Shown one piece after another: positions 25,159-32,140 of a DNA stretch of 64,000 nucleotides; positions within the stretch are counted from its first letter, which is position 1; every line of letters starts with the position of its first letter. Under the pieces are notes generated by a model, which did no database searches, was not told the origin of the DNA, and saw only the letters and a list, made by a program, of their open reading frames with translations. A program made the position numbers and the translations under genes. The stretch is from an uncultured Eubacteriales bacterium (GTDB taxonomy: Bacteria; Bacillota; Clostridia; Peptostreptococcales; Anaerovoracaceae). The DNA is taken from positions 1-64,000 of the forward strand of contig URGK01000002.1 in assembly GCA_900547295.1 (NCBI GenBank). The letters run 5' to 3'.

Positions 25159-25267
25159 AAATTATCACCTTACCTATTTTATTCACTGCCCCTGAATTGT
25201 TACTTTATCGTAAATGGGGTTAGGTCATTTCGCCGTAGTTTTCTTGCCAATCATATCCCGAAAATAT

Positions 25268-25345
25268 AAAAAAACATCTGAAGGATATATATCGTCCCGC
25301 AGATGTTAATAATCTGTTGCCTTAAGCCCGGCTTTCGCCTGACAA
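25268..25345 (-). ncRNA. NiCo (czcD) riboswitch with expression-platform terminator
   Basis: The minus-strand leader of the CDF gene contains, in order, CAGGC-GAAA-GCCGGGCT, AAGGCAACAGAT, ATCTGCGGGAC. These match conserved NiCo aptamer segments (AGGC, GCCGGGCU, GGCAACAGAU, AUCUGNGGGAC). The arm AACATCTG (25300-25307) can pair either upstream with CAGAT in the aptamer or downstream with CAGATGTT (25273-25280), a terminator followed by seven U. Metal binding should stabilise the aptamer and allow read-through into the exporter gene. The closing P1 helix looks weak here. Confidence 0.82.
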
Positions 25346-25349
25346 AAAC

Positions 25350-25378
25350 ATTTTAATATATCGCGCTGCCTGTGTCAA
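25350..25378 (-). promoter_or_regulatory. Promoter of the NiCo riboswitch and CDF transcript
   Basis: Minus-strand TTGACA (25373-25378) and TAAAAT (25350-25355), spacer 17 nt. The -35 element starts directly after the stop codon of the flavin reductase gene. Confidence 0.75.
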
Positions 25379-25906
25379 CTATTTTACCTTGTCTGCCAGC
25401 ATTGCAATCTTTTTAAGGTCATCAGGTCTGTTGGCAAGGTCATCTTTTTCTCCGGCGCTTACAGGCTCATAGAATACCATATCCCAGCCAAGATAGTCTG
25501 CTATACACCTGAAAGTGTCCTCTATAATCCTGTACTGAGGTCCCTCAAGCTCATCTTCACCTATGGCAATAACGCCTATCTTCTTTTTCTGTCCCTGCAG
25601 CAGATTACATCTTGCATACAGCTTGTCTATTGCAAGCTTGAGCTGAGCTGTAACGCCCCACCAGTATACAGGTGTTGCAAACAGAATGAAATCAGCCTCT
25701 TCAACCTTATCCATTACTTCATTGGTATCATCTTTGTCAACACAGCTGCCCTCATTCTGACAGAAAAGACAGGCCTTGCACGGCGCTATTTTTTTAGCCT
25801 TAAGATTTATGATTTCAAAATCCTTATCTTCACCGCCCATAAAGGCATTGATTGCAGCTACCGTATTTCCCTGTCTGGGACTTCCGTTAAGTATTAATTT
25901 TTTCAT
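25379..25906 (-). CDS. Flavodoxin-fold NAD(P)H-dependent FMN reductase-like protein
   Basis: A protein of 175 aa. The FMN phosphate loop is LNGSPRQGNT at the N-terminus, followed by CKACLFCQNEGSCVDKDD, a Cys motif seen in iron-sulfur flavoproteins and related NADPH-dependent reductases. FATPVYWWGVTAQLKLAIDKLY binds the flavin ring. Whether an Fe-S cluster is bound is uncertain: the motif has the CxxC pair plus one more Cys. It is a single gene with its own promoter. Confidence 0.87.
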   Translation of the reverse strand: MKKLILNGSPRQGNTVAAINAFMGGEDKDFEIINLKAKKIAPCKACLFCQNEGSCVDKDDTNEVMDKVEEADFILFATPVYWWGVTAQLKLAIDKLYARCNLLQGQKKKIGVIAIGEDELEGPQYRIIEDTFRCIADYLGWDMVFYEPVSAGEKDDLANRPDDLKKIAMLADKVK

Positions 25907-25944
25907 ATTACACGCTCTCCTCTCGTTCCTTAATCCTGATATTT

Positions 25945-25973
25945 ATTATATACAAAACGCAGACGCAAAACAA
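25945..25973 (-). promoter_or_regulatory. Promoter of the flavin reductase gene
   Basis: Minus-strand TTGTTT (25968-25973), 17-nt spacer, TATAAT (25945-25950). Confidence 0.55.
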
Positions 25974-25986
25974 TATCCTGCGTATA

Positions 25987-26781
25987 TCATCCGCCGTATA
26001 TTCTGCCCACAATATACGACACCAGTCCTGCGGGAAGTATTTTGACAAGCGCGCAAAACAGCCTGTATTTAAAGCCTATCGTGTATACCGGCCTTACTTT
26101 TTTGGCTGAAGCGACAGTTGCTATTAAATGAGCCGCAGTTTCCGGCTTCATGCCGTTTTGCTCATCATGCTCCATTACAGCAACGCTTCTTGAAATTCTG
26201 CCGCTGTATATTTCATCGCCTGCATATGATTTTTCTCTAGCTCCCGTAAATCCTGTGCATATATCTCCGGGCTGAACCGCGCACACGCTTATTCCGTAAG
26301 GTCTAACCTCATTGATAAGCGCCATTGTATATGAGTTTATTGCAGCCTTTGCAGCCGAATAGTATGCCTGAAACGGTATTGCTATAGGCGCCGCCACCGA
26401 GCTTATATTTACAATCCTGCCGCCTCCGGCTCTGCGCATAAACGGTATTACGGCTCTGTTCATATTGACCATTCCGAAGAAATTGACATCAAACTGTTTT
26501 CTGGCGTCTGCGGTTTCGGTAAACTCGACAGCGCCGGATATTCCAAAGCCTGCATTGTTAATCAGCACATCTATTCTGCCCGCTTTGTCTATGATATATG
26601 ATACGGCTTCGTTTATACGCTTTTCATCTGTCACGTCAGCGGATATATGGTTTATACCCGCCGCGCCCTCTCTGCGTCTGCTTATATCAAAAACCTCATA
26701 GCCCTTTGCTTTCATTTCGAGAGCCGTGCAAAGACCGATGCCTGATGATCCGCCTGTAATTACACAAATTTTCTGCTCCAT
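25987..26781 (-). CDS. Short-chain dehydrogenase/reductase
   Basis: A protein of 264 aa. The nucleotide loop TGGSSGIG is at the N-terminus, INNAGFG follows near residue 78, and the catalytic Ser plus YSAAK (Tyr and Lys) lie near residue 145. The RR after DIS suggests NADP(H). The C-terminus is hydrophobic and may touch the membrane. The substrate cannot be assigned. It starts one base after the stop of the ABC permease gene and is the last gene of the AbrB operon. Confidence 0.88.
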   Translation of the reverse strand: MEQKICVITGGSSGIGLCTALEMKAKGYEVFDISRRREGAAGINHISADVTDEKRINEAVSYIIDKAGRIDVLINNAGFGISGAVEFTETADARKQFDVNFFGMVNMNRAVIPFMRRAGGGRIVNISSVAAPIAIPFQAYYSAAKAAINSYTMALINEVRPYGISVCAVQPGDICTGFTGAREKSYAGDEIYSGRISRSVAVMEHDEQNGMKPETAAHLIATVASAKKVRPVYTIGFKYRLFCALVKILPAGLVSYIVGRIYGG

Positions 26782-26782
26782 A

Positions 26783-27532
26783 TTATTTATTGTCCTTTAC
26801 CATCATTTTTTTAAATGCAATCACCGCAAGCACTGAAATTACCACGGCATATGCAATATCCGTAACAAGGTACATCCAAAAGCCTTCGTATTCGCCCGAT
26901 ACTGCCATTCTGCCCATACAGGTTGCAGGATACCACGGCAGGAATTTGCATACGGTCTCCAGACTTCCCATAGTTTCAAGAGGCATCCACGCGCCGCCCA
27001 GCACCGCGCTTATAGTTATGATTGCGCTTGATACTCCCGGAGCCGACTTGTCCGACAGAATACTTCCAAACAGAATTCCGATAGCCGTCATAACAACTAT
27101 AACAGGCAGATCCACCGCAAAGTTAAGCAGCACGCCGCCAAAGCTGAGGCTCACACCTGTTGCTGCCGCAATTATGTATGATACTATAACGCATATAATT
27201 ATCTGTAAATATCCGAGAATAATTCCCGGAACTCCATACCCGATGATATAGTCTGAGGTTTTCATAGGTGAGGAATAAAGTCTTGAAAGCAGCGAGGTTG
27301 TCCTGTCCTTGCTTACAAGTATAGCCATATAAAGCATTACAAAGGCAAATGCAAATACTATTATTCCTGGCATAAGAACATCTATGTTAAACCAGTATGC
27401 ATCAGGTGTATAATGCCCTATAAGCTGAAACATTCCTATCATAGCCACAGGGAAAATCACACAGAATATTATTCCCAGCGGGTCCCTTAATATCTCCTTT
27501 ATGTTTCTTGATGCAAAGTTCCACGCTTTCAT
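26783..27532 (-). CDS. ABC-2 type permease
   Basis: A protein of 249 aa with six predicted helices and the ABC-2 signature around LLSRLYSSPMKTSDYIIGY. It resembles DrrB/NodJ-like drug or polysaccharide export permeases. The start codon overlaps the stop of the ATPase gene (TAATG) with GGGAGG upstream. The substrate is unknown. Confidence 0.87.
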   Translation of the reverse strand: MKAWNFASRNIKEILRDPLGIIFCVIFPVAMIGMFQLIGHYTPDAYWFNIDVLMPGIIVFAFAFVMLYMAILVSKDRTTSLLSRLYSSPMKTSDYIIGYGVPGIILGYLQIIICVIVSYIIAAATGVSLSFGGVLLNFAVDLPVIVVMTAIGILFGSILSDKSAPGVSSAIITISAVLGGAWMPLETMGSLETVCKFLPWYPATCMGRMAVSGEYEGFWMYLVTDIAYAVVISVLAVIAFKKMMVKDNK

Positions 27533-28257
27533 TACAGCTCACCTCCCACAAGTTTGATAAACGCGTCTTCAAAGCTTTCTGTTCCGGCTTTTTCAATAAG
27601 CTCCTGCGCGCTGCCGGAGGCTGTAATCCGGCCTGCTTTCATAATCGCTATACTGTCTGCAAGAGCCTCCGCCTCCTCCATATAGTGAGTTGTAAGTATT
27701 ATTGTCTTGTGTCCTTTCAGCCCCTTTATTATCTTCCAGAGCTCTCTCCTTGCTATGACGTCAAGCCCAAGTGTAGGCTCATCTAAAAACAGTATTTCGG
27801 GATCCGATATCAGCGCCATTGCAATGGAAAGTCTCCTCTGCCAGCCGCCCGAAAGTGTTTTTGCTCTCTGATTTATTATTTCCTCAAACTTAAATTCAGA
27901 AATTATCTTCTCAATCCTGTCGCTATCCTTAACATCATATACCCCCGCTATAAATTCGAGGTTTTCCCTTACTGTCAGGTTTCCTGCAACTGCTGTTTCC
28001 TGCGGAGATACATTTACAATCTCCTTTACCTTGTCCGGGCTGTTTACAACTGAATAACCGTTAAGCAGTGCGTCTCCGGAGGTTGGTATGCTGAGCGCTG
28101 TAAGCATTTTAATTGTGGTAGTCTTGCCTGCTCCGTTAATTCCAAGCAGCGCAAACAGCTCTCCGTCCTTTATATCAAGTGAAATATTATCTACTGCTGT
28201 CCTGCTGCCAAACACCTTGGTCAGGTCTTTTATCTCTATGCCCCTTTTATCACTCAT
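27532..28257 (-). CDS. ABC transporter ATP-binding protein (DrrA-like)
   Basis: A protein of 241 aa. Walker A is GINGAGKTT, the Q-loop is VSPQETAV, the signature LSGGWQRRL is slightly unusual (W for Q or M), Walker B is ILFLDEPTLGLD and the switch His is in TTHYMEEAE. The ATG at 28257 lies inside the last codons of the AbrB gene and is preceded by GGGAGG. It forms an exporter with the next gene. Confidence 0.92.
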   Translation of the reverse strand: MSDKRGIEIKDLTKVFGSRTAVDNISLDIKDGELFALLGINGAGKTTTIKMLTALSIPTSGDALLNGYSVVNSPDKVKEIVNVSPQETAVAGNLTVRENLEFIAGVYDVKDSDRIEKIISEFKFEEIINQRAKTLSGGWQRRLSIAMALISDPEILFLDEPTLGLDVIARRELWKIIKGLKGHKTIILTTHYMEEAEALADSIAIMKAGRITASGSAQELIEKAGTESFEDAFIKLVGGEL

Positions 28258-28468
28258 CGCTTTTGCCTCCCATTTTTTTAATTCCGTCAAAAATAAGGTC
28301 TGCCACCGACAGTTCCGTTATTGCAATGCCTTTCTCCTTGTCTGCAAGCAGAAGCACCGAGTCGCCGGGTTTTAAGTCAAACATATCTCTTACGGCCTTG
28401 GGAATAACTATCTGGCCCTTCTCGCCGATTTTAACCGGCTGCATATATTTGCCCTCAGGAAATTTCAT
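28250..28468 (-). CDS. AbrB/MazE-type DNA-binding regulator
   Basis: A 72-aa protein with a swapped-hairpin AbrB domain: VKIGEKGQIVIPKAVRDMFDLKPGDSV, the canonical fold. The remainder is helical (ADLIFDGIKKMGGK). The ATG at 28468 has GGAGG 8 nt upstream. It is the first gene of an operon with an ABC exporter and an SDR, overlapping the ATPase gene. An inverted repeat covering its own promoter suggests autoregulation of the exporter operon. Confidence 0.9.
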   Translation of the reverse strand: MKFPEGKYMQPVKIGEKGQIVIPKAVRDMFDLKPGDSVLLLADKEKGIAITELSVADLIFDGIKKMGGKSDE

Positions 28469-28488
28469 AGGTTTACCTCCAGTTTTAA

Positions 28489-28537
28489 AAGTATAACTTG
28501 TATAACTAATTATACTTTTCACCCATACCTTTGTCAA
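28489..28537 (-). promoter_or_regulatory. Promoter with overlapping inverted-repeat operator (AbrB operon)
   Basis: Minus-strand perfect TTGACA (28532-28537) and perfect TATAAT (28509-28514), spacer 17 nt. The -10 region sits in an inverted repeat: AAGTATAA...TTATACTT (outer arms, 28489-28517) with an inner GTATAA/TTATAC. This is a likely operator for the encoded AbrB protein. Confidence 0.7.
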
Positions 28538-28560
28538 GCAATTAAAAACAGAGCTGCATT

Positions 28561-28746
28561 TCACACTTTGCTCTGCTTAGCTCTGTTCAAGATTTCAAGT
28601 TCTTTTTTCTCTCTGCATTTCCTGCATATCATATCGGAAATTATATCATCGCTTTGCAAAAATCCCTCACGTTTATACTCTGCTTCTCTTGTTCCCATAA
28701 TCCTGCCGCACTGCGGACATATCACGTTTCTGGTTACTGTTATCAT
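28561..28746 (-). CDS. Small zinc-ribbon protein, 61 aa
   Basis: Two CxxC pairs (CPQCGRIMG near residue 10; CRKCREKKE near residue 45) separated by a charged stretch suggest a zinc ribbon. The ATG at 28746 follows GAGG by 9-10 nt. A longer frame to 28806 lacks a ribosome site. It ends just upstream of the AbrB promoter on the same strand. A possible promoter (TTGACA at 28801-28806) lies upstream. The function is unknown. Confidence 0.6.
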   Translation of the reverse strand: MITVTRNVICPQCGRIMGTREAEYKREGFLQSDDIISDMICRKCREKKELEILNRAKQSKV

Positions 28747-28818
28747 TCTCGTATACCTCTGTTTTACTGATATACAAAGTCTATATCCGCTGCTGTGAAT
28801 TGTCAATCACAAATGAGT

Positions 28819-28844
28819 GAAAGGAGCCCAAAAGAGCTCCTTTC
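28819..28844 (-). terminator. Hairpin terminator after surface protein gene 1
   Basis: Nine-bp stem GAAAGGAGC/GCTCCTTTC about 14 nt past the stop codon. The U-run is weak. Confidence 0.6.
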
Positions 28845-28857
28845 CTGTTAAAGTTAT

Positions 28858-31749
28858 TTATTTACTCCAAGTTCTCAATCCGTATTTACACTGTTTAAGA
28901 ACTGTCTGTCCTGCTAAAGTATCTCCGCTGTATACCATAGCCTTAGCCTTGTAGTAGTACTTCGTGCCTTTCTTGCCGGCAGTGTTGATGTATGTGTTTG
29001 TATCCTTGGTCTTAACAGCTTTGTATCCTGCAGCTTTCTTTGCTGATCTGTAGAACTTGTATTTAACTGTATATCCTGCATCTGTCAGCGCAGTTATATC
29101 TCCCGATACTACAGCTTTGATGTTCTTCTTTGATGTCTTTGATGTTCTTACTTTAAGATTAACTTCCTTAATCATGATATCTAACTGTTCAGCCATAGCC
29201 TTATCAGCCTCATCCTTAGCCATTACTGCATATTCTGAGAAGTGGCCTGTTGTAAAGGTGTATGTACCGTCTGCGTTCTTCTGTCCGTTTACTAATGTGT
29301 AGATACCGTTGTCATTGATGTATACACATACAACATCCTTGGCTGCAAGCTCCTTGGACAGGTTAATTGTAACCTTGACATTACCGCCATTGAAGTCCTT
29401 AACAGCTCCGTTTGATGTTATAAGTTTCAGGTTTACATGGCAGATGTTTTCATCAGACTTAATGGTTTCGATTATCAGTCTGACAAAACCTGTATTTCCT
29501 GCCTGCGCTGCAACTGCATCAAGCGCAGTCTTGTCTAAATCAACTTTACCGTTATCAGTTTTAATAACCAGATTGGCATCTGTTTTTTCAGCCAGTTCCT
29601 TAACTGTCTTTTCAGGTATGCCGACTTCTGATGATGCTACATTGTTATTACCTGCTGCATCAACGATGATTTCTTCTGATTTATTTTCTAATGCTTTTTC
29701 AACAATCTTGTCTGCTGTCTTGGCATCTACAGTTGTTTCAGCCTTATTGTCCTTAACAGCCGGAGTAAGGTCAGCAGTTGTATTCTTATCTGCAGGGTTG
29801 TTGGTTACGTTGTCTGTAGGGGTTGATGGTGTGTATGGTACAGGCCTAACTGTCCAAGCGTCACCACTCTTATCAGCATAATATCCTGAAGCTACATATG
29901 CACTAGGATCTGATGAGAATGTACCGCCTGTGATAGTAGCAGTTCCCTTATATTTTTCGCTATTATCATAACGATCACAAAGCACCTTCTGATTATCTTT
30001 ACTTATATATGTACCTCCTGTTACTGTCAGTTCTCCAACAGCACGATTTTCAGCATATTTTGCAGTAAATAAAACTGCTTCAGCACTGTCATTTGCTTCA
30101 AAGCTACCACCGGAAAGATTAGCCTTGTGCCAGTTCATAATAACAAACTGCGAAGTATTAGAGAAAGATCCGCCGCTAACCGTCAACTCACCTAATTCAT
30201 CATTTTTTACAGTATTAATACCGCCAGAAAAGCTTCCCCCGTTTATTTTTAATTTGGATGCGCTTTGACTTGCACTATCACCGCCATTACGGATCATACT
30301 TGAGAAGTGTCCTTTATTTGTAACATTAACACCATTTTTGATGGTCATATTACCACCCTTATCATTCAAAATAGTGTAGAAGCTATTCTTACCGGCACTG
30401 TCCTTATTATTCTCTTCATCCTCTAAACTTCGAGTATAAGTACCTCCATTAAGTATAGCTGTACCATAGTTAACTAAAGCTGCTTTGCCGTGAGTTACAT
30501 TGTCTACAGTACCAGCCTTATTTTCACTGGTATCCTCAATAGTAAGTGTACCTCTATTAACAATTGTATGGCTACCACTATTTGTTATCTTATTTCCGTT
30601 AAGGTCAATAGTTGCAGTACAATCTGCTAGTATTGCAACATCCTTAGTAGCATCTTTACCAAGCTTAATTGTAACATTAGCACTTTCTCCAAGATAATCT
30701 ACTGCACTTAAATCAGAATATGTACCACCTGTGATAAAATTTTTCTTATCTTCACTATATATAGCATTAGTTCCACCCTTTATAGCTGTAAAGTTTCCAC
30801 CAGATACTGCGATTTTTACTTTAGCTATGTTTTCAACACTGTTTTTTTGTGGATTACTCTCGTATAGCGCACTGAAACCCTTTATATCTCCACTAATAAT
30901 TTTTACGTCAATTGGTAAACCTGTAGTGTGCTGTGCAATCGCAATTCCCGCACCATCAGTAGTCGAGCCATTACCATTAGGAGTTACTGTTTTAGGTGCA
31001 CTGGTGCCTGTAATCTCTGTATTTTCTGATACAGTAAGTTCTCCTGCACGAATTTCTATTCCAGTAGCTCCTGTTATCTTTGCGCCTTCAATATTCCATT
31101 TCGCATATCCTGCAGCATAAATTCCATCTCCTACTGACTCAATAGTTGCAGTTGATCCTATTTTAATATTTGGAACGGCTCCTGTTGTGGCTACAATTTG
31201 CCCATTTATATAAATTCCAGATCCCTTGTCACCAGATGTATCAGCAAGACCTTCAAGCTTACCGTTTACTGTGGCATTAATACCGTAATTTGAACCCTTA
31301 TTCTGATCAATAAAAAGAGCACTCCAACCTCTAAGTGTGATATTTTCTCCAACTATAACATTGCTGTGATTTGTTTCAGTTTGCTGTGATCCGCCATTTA
31401 AAATAACTGGTCCAAAATAAGGCTCAGCTTCAGATACAGTTCCAGTGCCTTTAAACTCTAAAGTCCCATTTTTAACAGTAAAATGTTTTTTAGAAGAAAA
31501 TGATATATTCTTACCATTCATATCTATAGTTATATTTTTGCCATTTTCTATAACAATGACTTTCCCAACATTTACCAAATCCTCTTCTAATCTAATATTT
31601 ATATTTTGACCAGTAGTATTACTTAAAGCATTATTAAACTCTTCTATGCTTTTTACATGAACTACTGTTTCCTCCGCAGCAAACACCCCTATAGGCATCA
31701 TTGCCACTATCATAGCCATACTTATGACTATAGCCAATAACTTCTTCAT
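28858..31749 (-). CDS. Secreted beta-helix-type surface protein 1
   Basis: A protein of 963 aa with a Sec signal peptide ending near GVFAAEE. Residues about 40-640 are repetitive strands (NGGTYTR, VSGGSFSN, ITGGTFSSD patterns) like a right-handed beta-helix. A Thr/Lys/Asp-rich linker, an all-beta domain (ending FTTGHFSEYAVM) and a C-terminal fibronectin-like module (VRTSKTSKKNIKAV, ending TWSK) follow. There is no LPXTG motif or C-terminal helix, so the protein is secreted or bound non-covalently. The signal peptide and the last 330 or so residues are nearly identical to surface protein 2; the repeat region differs and is more AT-rich. A cyclic-di-GMP riboswitch controls the gene. Confidence 0.82.
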   Translation of the reverse strand: MKKLLAIVISMAMIVAMMPIGVFAAEETVVHVKSIEEFNNALSNTTGQNINIRLEEDLVNVGKVIVIENGKNITIDMNGKNISFSSKKHFTVKNGTLEFKGTGTVSEAEPYFGPVILNGGSQQTETNHSNVIVGENITLRGWSALFIDQNKGSNYGINATVNGKLEGLADTSGDKGSGIYINGQIVATTGAVPNIKIGSTATIESVGDGIYAAGYAKWNIEGAKITGATGIEIRAGELTVSENTEITGTSAPKTVTPNGNGSTTDGAGIAIAQHTTGLPIDVKIISGDIKGFSALYESNPQKNSVENIAKVKIAVSGGNFTAIKGGTNAIYSEDKKNFITGGTYSDLSAVDYLGESANVTIKLGKDATKDVAILADCTATIDLNGNKITNSGSHTIVNRGTLTIEDTSENKAGTVDNVTHGKAALVNYGTAILNGGTYTRSLEDEENNKDSAGKNSFYTILNDKGGNMTIKNGVNVTNKGHFSSMIRNGGDSASQSASKLKINGGSFSGGINTVKNDELGELTVSGGSFSNTSQFVIMNWHKANLSGGSFEANDSAEAVLFTAKYAENRAVGELTVTGGTYISKDNQKVLCDRYDNSEKYKGTATITGGTFSSDPSAYVASGYYADKSGDAWTVRPVPYTPSTPTDNVTNNPADKNTTADLTPAVKDNKAETTVDAKTADKIVEKALENKSEEIIVDAAGNNNVASSEVGIPEKTVKELAEKTDANLVIKTDNGKVDLDKTALDAVAAQAGNTGFVRLIIETIKSDENICHVNLKLITSNGAVKDFNGGNVKVTINLSKELAAKDVVCVYINDNGIYTLVNGQKNADGTYTFTTGHFSEYAVMAKDEADKAMAEQLDIMIKEVNLKVRTSKTSKKNIKAVVSGDITALTDAGYTVKYKFYRSAKKAAGYKAVKTKDTNTYINTAGKKGTKYYYKAKAMVYSGDTLAGQTVLKQCKYGLRTWSK

Positions 31750-31765
31750 TCGTTTTCCCTCCTCG

Positions 31766-31788
31766 AATAAATAAATAAATAAATAAAT
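31766..31788. repeat. Tetranucleotide repeat (AATA on plus, about 5 units)
   Basis: A simple-sequence tract directly upstream of the GAGGAGG ribosome site of surface protein gene 1, in the untranslated leader. It is absent from the leader of the paralogue. Confidence 0.7.
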
Positions 31789-31824
31789 TTGTTGCCTGTT
31801 ACCTTTATTAAGTAACTTTAAATT

Positions 31825-31960
31825 AAAAAGACAAGCTTCTGCCTGCCTTGCTGTCGTAATAAATATTAGTCTGTATAACTGGCAGCCATACTCATTACGA
31901 GCTGCAGGCCCTATAGCTTTGCGCCCCTGTCTTTCGACAGATTTGCCCTTTTCAATTTTT
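31825..31960 (-). ncRNA. Class I cyclic-di-GMP riboswitch plus terminator, copy 1
   Basis: The minus-strand aptamer has the hallmarks of GEMM-I: GGGCAAAT, the tetraloop hairpin CTGTCGAAAGACAG, then GGGGCGCAAAGCTA, a GGGCCT receptor segment, a variable hairpin and GGCTGCCAGTTA. Downstream, AGGCAGGC/GCTTGTCT (8 bp with G-U pairs, 31829-31848) is followed by TTTTT, a terminator ahead of the gene. Ligand-dependent termination is expected; its direction cannot be read with certainty. Confidence 0.93.
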
Positions 31961-31968
31961 ACCGTTTA

Positions 31969-31998
31969 ATTATACCCCTCCCCACGACGCTCTGTCAA
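31969..31998 (-). promoter_or_regulatory. Promoter of riboswitch and surface gene 1
   Basis: Minus-strand perfect TTGACA (31993-31998) and perfect TATAAT (31969-31974), spacer 18 nt, G-rich. Confidence 0.8.
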
Positions 31999-32022
31999 CA
32001 TAAACACATTCAGCATGCCTTC

Positions 32023-32068
32023 AAAAACAGACGATCCGCCGATAAAATTATCAGCGGATCATCTGTTT
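32023..32068 (-). terminator. Strong intrinsic terminator after surface protein gene 2
   Basis: Minus-strand 15-bp stem AAACAGATGATCCGC/GCGGATCGTCTGTTT (two wobbles) followed by U residues. It separates the two riboswitch-gene units. Confidence 0.88.
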
Positions 32069-32140
32069 ATTTATTTATCCAATCAATCTATAAAGATTAA
32101 TTAAGAAGGGTCTGATTTAAATCTACCTTGTTTCAGTTAT

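Noticed and set aside
6697..25378. Similar sequence (GGCAGCG then ATATAT) inside the spacers of the promoters at 6697 and 25350
   Set aside because: The similarity is short, the spacer is not expected to be conserved, and the downstream RNAs are unrelated; probably chance.
31749..32000. Possible CRISPR-like or phage element in the repeat-rich gap
   Set aside because: There are no spaced direct repeats; the structure is a class I cyclic-di-GMP aptamer, and the AATA tract is a simple-sequence repeat.
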